A DNA stretch of 13,031 bases from BS750m-G62 sp964577175 (GTDB lineage: Bacteria > Planctomycetota > Phycisphaerae > FEN-1346), in assembly GCA_964577175.1 (NCBI GenBank), contig CAZNYC010000117.1, positions 1-13,031 of the forward strand, in the 5' to 3' direction. The translations under genes were made by a program, and so were the position numbers. Under the pieces are notes generated by a model that saw only the letters and a program-made list of their open reading frames with translations, made no database searches and was not told the origin of the DNA. This document shows positions 7,716-13,029 of the stretch, in pieces (the stretch's first letter is position 1; the number at the start of each line of letters is the position of its first letter).

Positions 7716-7770
7716 CCCGTCCGCCGGTCATCGCTCCGGCCCGCAGCGATGACGGGGGGCGGCGGACGGG
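7716..7770. repeat. Long two-part hairpin upstream of the SDR gene
   Basis: The inner stem pairs GTCATCGCT (7727-7735) with AGCGATGAC (7745-7753), 9 bp around a 9-base loop. The outer stem pairs CCCGTCCGCC (7716-7725) with GGCGGACGGG (7761-7770), 10 bp. The stems are separated by a 1-versus-7-base internal loop. The 19 perfect pairs make it too regular to be simple GC bias. It ends 3 bases before the probable SDR -35 box, so it may be a palindromic insertion or a control element. The remaining non-coding DNA of 7506-7838 holds an AT-richer patch with eight Ts (7673-7680) that I cannot interpret. Confidence 0.55.
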
Positions 7771-7773
7771 CGC

Positions 7774-7802
7774 TTGCCAGCCGGCCGGCGCCGTGGTACG
7801 CT
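7774..7802 (+). promoter_or_regulatory. Possible promoter of the SDR gene
   Basis: TTGCCA (7774-7779, 5 of 6), a 17-base spacer, then TACGCT (7797-7802, 3 of 6). The implied start near 7810 gives a short leader of about 30 bases to the ATG at 7839. The weak -10 box keeps this tentative. Confidence 0.4.
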
Positions 7803-7838
7803 GACACCCGTTCCGGGCACCCCGACAGGAGCCGTCCC

Positions 7839-8591
7839 ATGACCGACCTGGCCGACCAGACCGTCCTGATTACCGGCGCCTCGACCGGCATCGGCGCCGC
7901 CGCCGCCGTCGCCCTGGCCGAGGCCGGCTGCGACGTCGGCATCAATTACTGCCGGAACCGCGAGTCCGCCGAGCACGTCCGGCGCAAGGTGGAGTCCGTC
8001 GGCCGGCGGGCCGACCTGTTCCAGTGCGACGTGTGCGACTCGGGCGCCGTCACCGAGATGGTCGACGCGTTCGCCGAGCAGTTCGGCCGCATCGACATCC
8101 TCTTCGCGAACGCGGGCGGGCTGGTGGAGCGGTGCGCCATCGCCGACATGCCCGACCGCCTCTGGCAGCGGACGATGGCCCTGAACCTCGACAGCGTCTT
8201 CTACACGGTCCGCGCCGCCTTGCCGCACATGCAGCGGGCGGGCCGCGGCAACATCATCATCAACTCCTCGGTGGCCGGCCGGACGGGCGGCGGGGGCTGC
8301 AGCGTCCACTACGCCTCCGCCAAGGGCGCCCTGTTCACGTTCGTCAAGGGCCTGGCCAAAGAGGTGGCGAGCGACGGTATCCGCGTCAACGCCGTCGGCC
8401 CCGGCGTGACCGACACGCCGTTCCACGAGAAGTACACCGAGCCGGCCCGGATGCAGGAGTTCTGGCAGTCGATACCGGTCGGCAAACTCGGCGAGGCCGA
8501 GGACATCGCCCGGTGCGTCGTCTGGCTGGCCGGCGAGACCGACGGCTTCATCACCGGCGAGACGATCTTCATCGCCGGCGGCGGGATGTAG
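7839..8591 (+). CDS. FabG-like short-chain dehydrogenase/reductase (classical SDR)
   Basis: A 250-residue cytoplasmic NAD(P)H-dependent oxidoreductase of the classical SDR family, full length for the family. Motifs seen: Rossmann TGASTGIG (12-19), NAG (91-93), and the catalytic tetrad Asn116, Ser144 (INSSVAG), Tyr158 and Lys162 (YASAK). A proline-glycine turn, VNAVGPGVTDTPF, follows, and the C-terminus GETIFIAGGGM is typical of FabG-like enzymes. NYCRN after the second strand (36-40) suggests NADP(H). The ATG is preceded by AGGAG with 7 bases between. A start 30 codons upstream is possible, but it would overlap the likely promoter and add no domain. The reaction could be 3-oxoacyl-carrier-protein reduction or oxidation of a sugar or alcohol; sequence alone cannot say. 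bioF follows 242 bp downstream on the same strand, so they might be co-transcribed, but repeats fill the gap. Confidence 0.9.
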   Translation: MTDLADQTVLITGASTGIGAAAAVALAEAGCDVGINYCRNRESAEHVRRKVESVGRRADLFQCDVCDSGAVTEMVDAFAEQFGRIDILFANAGGLVERCAIADMPDRLWQRTMALNLDSVFYTVRAALPHMQRAGRGNIIINSSVAGRTGGGGCSVHYASAKGALFTFVKGLAKEVASDGIRVNAVGPGVTDTPFHEKYTEPARMQEFWQSIPVGKLGEAEDIARCVVWLAGETDGFITGETIFIAGGGM

Positions 8592-8620
8592 GGGCGCCGC
8601 GACCGGCCGCGGGTGCCGAT

Positions 8621-8716
8621 GCTGTCATTCTGAGGGAGCGCAGCGACCGAAGAATCTCGCCGTGATCCGTTTCCGTTTCTTCAAGGCGAGAGGCTTCAGG
8701 ACGAAGCAGGACAGCC
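8621..8716. repeat. Interspersed repeat with imperfect inverted halves
   Basis: The ends are inverted: GCTGTC (8621-8626) and GACAGC (8710-8715). Inside, GAAGAATCTCGCC (from 8649) faces GGCGAGAGGCTTC (from 8685) with most positions complementary, so the whole stretch forms a long imperfect hairpin. The left part, CATTCTGAGGGAGCGCAGCG, is of a type I recall as dispersed in intergenic regions of many uncultured-bacterium assemblies (recollection, not checked). It lies between the SDR and bioF genes and contains no gene. Confidence 0.6.
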
Positions 8717-8731
8717 GGCACGCTGGGCCGC

Positions 8732-8772
8732 TCTGAAATCTCAGATCTCAGCGTTGAGATTCGAGATTTGAG
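8732..8772. repeat. AT-richer near-perfect hairpin
   Basis: Arms AAATCTCAGATCTCA (8736-8750) and TGAGATTCGAGATTT (8755-8769) pair at 13 of 15 positions around a GCGT loop, with two more pairs outside. Its base composition is much lower in GC than either neighbouring gene, which marks it as a foreign or specialised insertion. It could act as a weak terminator after the SDR gene, but no T-run follows. Confidence 0.6.
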
Positions 8773-8790
8773 GTTCGCAATTCGGTTCGC

Positions 8791-8830
8791 CAATCGAGCA
8801 TCCGACATCCCCAATCCGCCATCCGACATC
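8791..8830. repeat. Short direct repeats abutting the bioF start
   Basis: The 11-mer CATCCGACATC occurs exactly at 8799-8809 and 8820-8830, a 21-bp period, with CAATC-type variants between and before them. The tract ends three bases before the bioF ATG and occupies the place where a ribosome site would be. Confidence 0.6.
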
Positions 8831-8833
8831 ACG

Positions 8834-10240
8834 ATGCCCTCCGATCCCATCCGCCGGACGCTCGCCGACCTGCGAGCCCGCGGCCTGTACCGCCGCCTCC
8901 GGGCCGTCGGCCCGGCCGCCGACCGCGGCGCCGCCGGTCCGCGCCTGTGCCTCGACGGCCGCGAGGTCCTCTGCTTCGCCTCCAACAACTACCTGGACCT
9001 GGCGGGGGAGGCGCGCGTCGCCGACGCCCTCCGCCGCGGCCTCGAACGGTGGGGCTGGGGCGCGGGCGCCAGCCGGCTCCTGGCCGGCCACACCGACGCC
9101 CACGCCGTCCTGGAGGCCGACCTGGCCGCCTGGCTCGGCGCCGAGGCCGCCCTCGTCTTCCCCACCGGCTACGTGGCGAACCTCGGGGCGGTGACGGCCC
9201 TGGCCGGGCGAAGCGACGCGATCGTGATGGACCGGGCGTGCCACGCCAGTCTGTACGACGCCGCCGCCATGTCGCGGGCCCGGCTCGTCCGCTATCCGCA
9301 GTGCGACGCCGCCGCGGCGGCCGAATTGCTCATCAAGAAGAAAGGCGCGGCGGGTCTCCGTAGCCGCCGCGCCGAACGCGGCGAGCGCGGCGGGAACGGA
9401 GACCCGCCGCGCGGGAAAAGTGAAGGCCCGCCGGCCGGGCGTACGCTGCTCGTCACCGACGCCGTCTTCTCGATGGACGGCCGGCGGGCGCCCCTGGCGG
9501 ACCTCGCCGGGGCCGCGCGCTCGTGCGGTGCCGCCCTGCTCGTCGACGAAGCCCACGCCCTCGGCGTCCTGGGGGATGGCGGCGGGGGCCTGGCGGAGGC
9601 GGTCTTCGGCGAGAGCCGGCAGGCGCCTCCCGCGGAACTCCCGCGCGGTGGCCCTCCCCGGCCACCGCGCACACAATCAGGGGCGCGGCGGGCCGGGCGC
9701 CCCCCCGCGCGAGATTCCTCGGTGCCGGACGCCTTCCTCCGCGTCGGCACGCTCTCGAAGGCGCTCGGCGGGGTGGGCGGGTTCGTCGCGGCCTCGCGGG
9801 AGGTGATCGACCTGCTCGTCAACCGGGCCCGGCCGTTCATCTACACGACCGCCCTGCCCGCGGCGGCGTGCGAGGCGGCGCGCGAGGCCCTCCGTATCCT
9901 CCGTGCCGAACCCGACCGCCGCACGCGCCTGCACGCCCTGTCCCGCCTGGCGCGCACGCGCCTTCGCGAGGAAGGCTTCGACCTCGGACCGGCCGGAAGT
10001 GAAGAAACGGATGCCGCCGCGCCCCCCACGCCCATCGTGCCCGTCCTCTTCGGGGAGCCCGAACGGGCCCTCGCCGCCGCGGCCGCGCTGCTCGAGCGGG
10101 GCATCTTCTGCCCGGCCGTCCGGCCGCCGACCGTCCCGGCCGGCACCAGCCGCCTCCGCGTCAGCCTGACCGCGGCGCACACCGAGGACGACGTGGCGCG
10201 CCTCGTCGCGGCGCTGGTGACGATGCGCGAGGTAGTATAG
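8834..10240 (+). CDS. bioF: 8-amino-7-oxononanoate synthase carrying two in-frame palindromic insertions
   Basis: A PLP-dependent alpha-oxoamine synthase. BioF condenses pimeloyl-thioester with L-alanine to start the biotin ring pathway in the cytoplasm. Motifs seen: NNYLDL (51-56), GAGASRLLAGHTDAH (76-90), DRACHASL with PLP-stacking His137, TDAVFSMDG (208-216), VDEAHALGVLG (237-247), TLSKALGG with PLP-binding Lys309, RPFIYTTALP, and AVRPPTVPAGTSRLR (428-442). The last motif favours BioF over 2-amino-3-ketobutyrate ligase or serine palmitoyltransferase. At 468 residues it is about 75 longer than usual: Arg/Gly/Pro-rich extra segments at about 170-203 and 260-298 coincide with DNA palindromes. 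Both fall in loops, keep the frame and leave the motifs intact, so the enzyme is probably active. The start at 8834 fits the family N-terminus (LADLRARGLYRRLR), but no Shine-Dalgarno sequence is present because repeats run up to the ATG. No other biotin genes are in view. Confidence 0.88.
   Translation: MPSDPIRRTLADLRARGLYRRLRAVGPAADRGAAGPRLCLDGREVLCFASNNYLDLAGEARVADALRRGLERWGWGAGASRLLAGHTDAHAVLEADLAAWLGAEAALVFPTGYVANLGAVTALAGRSDAIVMDRACHASLYDAAAMSRARLVRYPQCDAAAAAELLIKKKGAAGLRSRRAERGERGGNGDPPRGKSEGPPAGRTLLVTDAVFSMDGRRAPLADLAGAARSCGAALLVDEAHALGVLGDGGGGLAEAVFGESRQAPPAELPRGGPPRPPRTQSGARRAGRPPARDSSVPDAFLRVGTLSKALGGVGGFVAASREVIDLLVNRARPFIYTTALPAAACEAAREALRILRAEPDRRTRLHALSRLARTRLREEGFDLGPAGSEETDAAAPPTPIVPVLFGEPERALAAAAALLERGIFCPAVRPPTVPAGTSRLRVSLTAAHTEDDVARLVAALVTMREVV
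9345..9412. repeat. 68-bp palindromic element inserted in bioF
   Basis: Outer arms of 17 bp, GCGCGGCGGGTCTCCGT (9345-9361) and its exact complement (9396-9412), enclose a second perfect 9-bp stem, CCGCCGCGC (9364-9372) with GCGCGGCGG (9385-9393), and a 12-base loop. Only a 2x2 mismatch separates the stems, giving 26 pairs. It is translated in frame as an Arg/Gly-rich loop (about residues 171-193) just before the TDAVFSMDG strand. It shares GACCCGCCGCGC with the hairpin at 29-54. Confidence 0.8.
9631..9701. repeat. Second palindromic element inserted in bioF
   Basis: A perfect 11-bp stem, GCGCGGTGGCC (9643-9653) with GGCCACCGCGC (9660-9670), has a 6-base loop. It is enclosed by a looser outer pairing of GGCGCCTCCCGC (from 9632) with GCGGGCCGGGCGCC (ending 9701). 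The 11-mer GGCGCGGCGGG at 9682-9692 also opens the first element (9344-9354). The segment encodes a Pro/Arg-rich stretch (about residues 264-296) between the DEAH motif and the PLP lysine, absent from ordinary BioF proteins. Confidence 0.7.
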
Positions 10241-10267
10241 CGAGGCGCCGAGATCGCGTCGTTCGAG

Positions 10268-10320
10268 CCGGCCGCGGACTTGTCCGGCGTAGCCCGAAGG
10301 GCGAAGACGGAAGCGGCCGG
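10268..10320. repeat. Palindromic repeat in the convergent bioF / lipoprotein gap
   Basis: Terminal 8-bp arms, CCGGCCGC (10268-10275) and GCGGCCGG (10313-10320), enclose further pairing (TCCG with CGGA) and a small hairpin, GCCC-GAA-GGGC. It could end transcription from either side, though no T-run follows. The ACTTGTCCG...CGGAAG core resembles dispersed repeats I recall from planctomycete-like assemblies (recollection only). The rest of 10241-10441 shows only a weak hairpin around 10390-10409 (GAAAGGCA with TGCGTTTC, 7 of 8 pairs). Confidence 0.55.
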
Positions 10321-10441
10321 TCACCCCCGTCCGTCATAGCCCGTGCCACGGCCGATGAGGATGACCCGCTGCTCCCGCCGCGGGCTCGAAAGGCAACGCT
10401 GCGTTTCAAGGCACCGGCGCCCCTGAGGCCGGGTTGTCCCG

Positions 10442-11410
10442 TCACTCTGCCTTCACATCCTCCGGCGTGATGAGTTGGGTGGGGACGGGCGTGACCTCGG
10501 GCAGGTCCTCGCCGGCGAGGGCCTTCAGGGCGGCCTCCACGCCCATCGCGCCCATCATGGCGGGGTTCTGCTCGATGGTGGCGTGCATCTCGCCGCGGGC
10601 CATCGCCTCGCGCGCCAGGTCGATGTTGTCGTATCCCACGATGACGATCTCGCCGACCAGGCCGCGGGCCTTCGCGGCGGCGATCGCCCCGAGGGCCATC
10701 TTGTCGTTCGCGCACAGGATGCCGTGCACGGTCGGGTTGGCCGCCAGGAGCGCGCTGGTCACCTGCTGGGCCTCCTCGGTGTGCCAGTGGGCGGACTCGG
10801 AACCGGCCACCTCCACCCCGGCCTCCTCGACGGCGGCGAGGAACCCGCGGCGCCGCGCCTCGGCGTTCTCCACGCCGTCGATGCCCCGCAGAATGAGCAC
10901 GCGGCCGGTCTCGCCCTCGCCGAGGTTCTTCTTGATGAGGTCGCACGCGTAATCGCCCACCTTCTTGGCGCCCTCGAAGTTGTCCGGGCCGATGAACGTT
11001 TCGATCTCCAGGCCCTGCTTCGTCGCCTCCTCGACGTTGATGCGGTTGTCGATGTTGACGACCGGCACGCCGCGGGCCTGGGCGCGCAGCAGCGGCGTCA
11101 CGATGCCGCGGCTGGAGGCCGGGGCGATGACCATCGCCTCCACCTGCCGGTTCAGCATGTTGCGGACAAGGTCGGCCTGGCGATCGACGTCGGTCTCGGA
11201 CTCGATGCCGGCCACCTGGAGATCGACGCCGAGTTCGTCGGCCCGCTCGCGGGCGCCCCGCTCCATCGCCTGGAAGAACGGGTTCGTGGTGGCCTTGTAG
11301 ATGAGGGCGATGCGGCGGCCGGCCTCGCCGTCCGTCTCGCCCTCGCCGGCGCAGCCGGCAAGGGCCAGGCCCGCGCCCAGGGCCAGCACGATGAGCAGGG
11401 AACGTGACAT
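10442..11410 (-). CDS. RbsB-like sugar ABC transporter substrate-binding lipoprotein
   Basis: A 322-residue periplasmic sugar-binding protein anchored by lipid. A signal peptide (1-19) ends in lipobox LAGC with Cys20 as the lipidated residue. The mature part is a type I periplasmic-binding fold. Compared by memory with E. coli RbsB, most sugar contacts are kept: NPFF (43-46), Asp121 (VVNIDNR), an Arg in the ARRRGF stretch (about 186-189), Asn235 (ANDKMALG), Asp261 (VGYDN) and Gln281 (ATIEQNP). RbsB Arg90 is replaced by Asn122, and Phe164 appears to be Trp209. It therefore probably binds a pentose or related sugar, the exact one unknown. The ATG start has a perfect AAAGGAGGT ribosome site 5 bases upstream that overlaps the stop codon of the permease gene, so the two are translationally linked. 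The order permease then binding protein is reversed from the usual rbs order. Confidence 0.92.
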   Translation of the reverse strand: MSRSLLIVLALGAGLALAGCAGEGETDGEAGRRIALIYKATTNPFFQAMERGARERADELGVDLQVAGIESETDVDRQADLVRNMLNRQVEAMVIAPASSRGIVTPLLRAQARGVPVVNIDNRINVEEATKQGLEIETFIGPDNFEGAKKVGDYACDLIKKNLGEGETGRVLILRGIDGVENAEARRRGFLAAVEEAGVEVAGSESAHWHTEEAQQVTSALLAANPTVHGILCANDKMALGAIAAAKARGLVGEIVIVGYDNIDLAREAMARGEMHATIEQNPAMMGAMGVEAALKALAGEDLPEVTPVPTQLITPEDVKAE

Positions 11411-11415
11411 GAGAT

Positions 11416-11424
11416 ACCTCCTTT
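11416..11424 (-). promoter_or_regulatory. Consensus ribosome binding site overlapping the permease stop
   Basis: AAAGGAGGT on the minus strand matches the anti-Shine-Dalgarno sequence fully, and its first two As are the last two bases of the permease TAA. It is the strongest ribosome site in the window. It fits the need for many more binding-protein than permease molecules from one mRNA. Confidence 0.85.
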
Positions 11425-12379
11425 ACCGCGGGCGTTTCAGCCGGTCCACCAGGACCGTCGCGATGACGACCGAGCCGATAATTACCCACTGCCAGTGCGT
11501 CGGCACAAGCATAAAGTGCAGGCCGTACTGGAGCACGCCCATGATGAGGGCGCCGAGCAAGGTGCCGACGACGCTCCCCCGGCCGCCGGCGAGGCTCGTC
11601 CCGCCGACGATGACGGCGGCGATGGCGTAGAGTTCCAGGCCGTCGCCGGCCAGCGGGTCCCCCAGGCCGTTGCGGGACCAGTACACCAGGCCCGCGAGGC
11701 CCGCGCACAGGCCGCTGGCCGCGAACGTGACGATCCGCACCAGCCCCACCCGGATGCCGCACAGCCGGGCCGCCTCCGGGCTCCCGCCCACCGCAAAGAC
11801 GTGCCGGCCGAAGACCGTCCGCACGAGGACGACGTGCCCCACGGCCACGACCGCCAGGCTCACCAGGATGGGCAGGAACCGCTGGACCCAGAGGGGCGGG
11901 CTGACGTCGGAGCCGATACTCTTGCCCCCCGCCGCCACCATCGCCAGGCCCCGGGCCACCATCATCATGCCCAGGGTGACGATGAACGAGGGGATCCGCC
12001 ACCTCACACTGATGGCGCCGTTGGCCACCCCCGCCGCCAGGCCGCACCCCAGGCACGCCGCCAGCCCTACCGTGAACGAGCCGCTGGCGTTGGCCGCCAC
12101 CACCAGCACCACGTGCGTCAGGGCGATGAGCCGGCCGACCGAGAGGTCGATGCCCGCCCCGACGATGACGAAGGTCATGCCGACGCCGAGGATCAGGTTG
12201 ATGGCGCACGAGCCGACCACGTCGATGAGGTTGTCCACGGTCAGGAAGTACGGCCGGTGCAGGGTGCCCGTCCGCCAGTCAATGGCGCTCAGGACGGTCC
12301 ACAGGACGACCAGGCCCGCCAGGACGGCGGCCAGGACGACGACACGGCCGGCGGTGATGCGGGCGCGGCCCTCGGCCAC
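11423..12379 (-). CDS. RbsC-like sugar ABC transporter permease
   Basis: A 318-residue inner-membrane permease of the branched-chain amino acid/ribose type (BPD_transp_2), with about 8-10 hydrophobic helices. Family motifs: GIDLSVG (76-82), IPSFIVTLGMMMVARG (129-144), EAARLCGI (202-209, contact loop for the ATPase) and GGTSLAGGRGSVVGTLLGA (259-277). The length is normal. The start is GTG at 12379 with GGAGA about 6 bases upstream. It should pair as a dimer with an RbsA-type double ATPase, but no ATPase gene is present on either side in this window: the gene downstream is the binding lipoprotein, and upstream is a DUF4190-like protein followed by repeats. The ATPase may be encoded elsewhere and shared. 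Confidence 0.92.
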   Translation of the reverse strand: MAEGRARITAGRVVVLAAVLAGLVVLWTVLSAIDWRTGTLHRPYFLTVDNLIDVVGSCAINLILGVGMTFVIVGAGIDLSVGRLIALTHVVLVVAANASGSFTVGLAACLGCGLAAGVANGAISVRWRIPSFIVTLGMMMVARGLAMVAAGGKSIGSDVSPPLWVQRFLPILVSLAVVAVGHVVLVRTVFGRHVFAVGGSPEAARLCGIRVGLVRIVTFAASGLCAGLAGLVYWSRNGLGDPLAGDGLELYAIAAVIVGGTSLAGGRGSVVGTLLGALIMGVLQYGLHFMLVPTHWQWVIIGSVVIATVLVDRLKRPR

Positions 12380-12408
12380 GGGCGGTCTCCGAATCTGAGC
12401 ACGCCCGG

Positions 12409-12438
12409 ACTATAGCACGGTCGGGCCGGCCGCCTCAA
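12409..12438 (-). promoter_or_regulatory. Sigma70-like promoter of the sugar-transport pair
   Basis: Minus strand: TTGAGG (12438-12433, 4 of 6), an 18-base spacer, then TATAGT (12414-12409, 5 of 6). The -35 box overlaps the last codons of the upstream DUF4190-like gene. Transcription would start near 12402, giving a leader of about 22 bases that contains the permease ribosome site. Confidence 0.5.
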
Positions 12439-12794
12439 ATCCAATATCCGACCACCAGATAGACGATGGCCGCCTGGATGCCCGTTCCCGCCAGGCCCAG
12501 GGCGAACCCCAGCACCGCCTTGCCGCGCGGACGGGCGACGTACGCCCCCAACCGCTCCTCGGACGGCGCCACGACGTCGAAAAGCGTCGGCCCGGCGTCC
12601 GTTCGGGGCTCGGTCGCGATCCGCCGCATTGCCTGCCAGCCGCACCAGACGGCCACCACCGCCGGCACGAGGCCGACGACCGGCAGCAGGAGTCCCGCCA
12701 GCCCCGAGACGAGCGGCCGGCCGGCCAGGTGACGGGGCCGGGCGGCCTCCTCGGCTTCCGGCGACAGCGTGACGGACTCGTCGGGGACGTCCAT
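12435..12794 (-). CDS. DUF4190-like small membrane protein
   Basis: 119 residues. Two membrane segments (about 28-52 and 91-118) are joined by a polar loop that is longer than I expect for the family. The pattern of a Gly/Leu-rich first helix ending in the basic WQAMRRI, then RGKAVLGFALGLAG at the start of the second helix, is typical of DUF4190 proteins, whose function is unknown. The N-terminal 27 residues are acidic and probably cytoplasmic. The ATG at 12794 has GAGGAG about 6 bases upstream. It lies 55 bp upstream of the permease on the same strand, but a separate promoter lies between, so a functional link to sugar uptake is not implied. Confidence 0.75.
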   Translation of the reverse strand: MDVPDESVTLSPEAEEAARPRHLAGRPLVSGLAGLLLPVVGLVPAVVAVWCGWQAMRRIATEPRTDAGPTLFDVVAPSEERLGAYVARPRGKAVLGFALGLAGTGIQAAIVYLVVGYWI

Positions 12795-12828
12795 CGGAGG
12801 CTCCTCGGCGTAATTCTGCGCCAGGTGT

Positions 12829-12851
12829 CACGGTTTGCTTGTCAAACCGTG
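12829..12851. repeat. Hairpin element A
   Basis: Perfect 9-bp arms, CACGGTTTG (12829-12837) and CAAACCGTG (12843-12851), surround the loop CTTGT. It is homologous to element B (12868-12890) in opposite orientation. It lies upstream of the DUF4190-like gene, in non-coding DNA. Confidence 0.8.
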
Positions 12852-12867
12852 CCCCGCGACCGGGCAG

Positions 12868-12890
12868 CACCGATTGGCAAGCAATCGGTG
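12868..12890. repeat. Hairpin element B, inverted copy of element A
   Basis: Perfect 9-bp arms, CACCGATTG (12868-12876) and CAATCGGTG (12882-12890), surround the loop GCAAG. Read on the minus strand it becomes CACCGATTG, loop CTTGC, CAATCGGTG, matching element A except for two stem pairs that changed on both sides together and one loop base. Similarity continues outward (GGTGTCAC beside A, GGTGCCAC beside B on the minus strand). Confidence 0.8.
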
Positions 12891-12903
12891 GCACCCGCGG
12901 GCG

Positions 12904-12952
12904 CACGGCCGGGCAAGGCATGCCCTGAGCGAAGTCGAACGGGCCGGCCGTG
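12904..12952. repeat. Palindromic repeat C
   Basis: Arms CACGGCCGG (12904-12912) and CCGGCCGTG (12944-12952) are perfectly complementary. The interior has a small hairpin, GGGCA-AGGCA-TGCCC (12911-12925, sharing two bases with the outer arm), and the core TGCCCTGAGCGAAGTCGAAC, which I recall as a widely dispersed repeat in uncultured-bacterium genomes (recollection, not checked). Confidence 0.6.
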
Positions 12953-12975
12953 GCACATCCCTCTGCTGAGGCAGC

Positions 12976-13029
12976 CTACGGCCCCGCCAGGGCGAAGAGC
13001 AGGATGTTCACCGCCAGACGCCGGGCGTC
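12976..13029 (-). CDS. C-terminal end of an unidentified gene, cut by the window edge
   Basis: The minus strand from 13029 reads 17 sense codons, DARRLAVNILLFALAGP, then TAG at 12978-12976. All but one of these codons end in G or C, as in the other genes here, and the amphipathic helix-like ending looks natural. The ending is reminiscent of planctomycete DUF4159 proteins, but 17 residues are too few to assign a family. Confidence 0.5.
   Translation of the reverse strand, partial: DARRLAVNILLFALAGP

Noticed and set aside
8834..10240. bioF as a pseudogene because of its insertions
   Set aside because: The frame is uninterrupted, and His137, the DEAH motif, Lys309 and the C-terminal substrate motif are all intact.
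10161..12209. Long minus-strand frame across bioF, the gap and the transport genes
   Set aside because: It crosses gene boundaries and convergent genes, and reads as low-complexity Arg/Gly/Pro sequence.
12829..12890. Possible CRISPR repeats
   Set aside because: There are only two units, in opposite orientation with a 16-bp gap, and no cas genes; they are hairpin elements.
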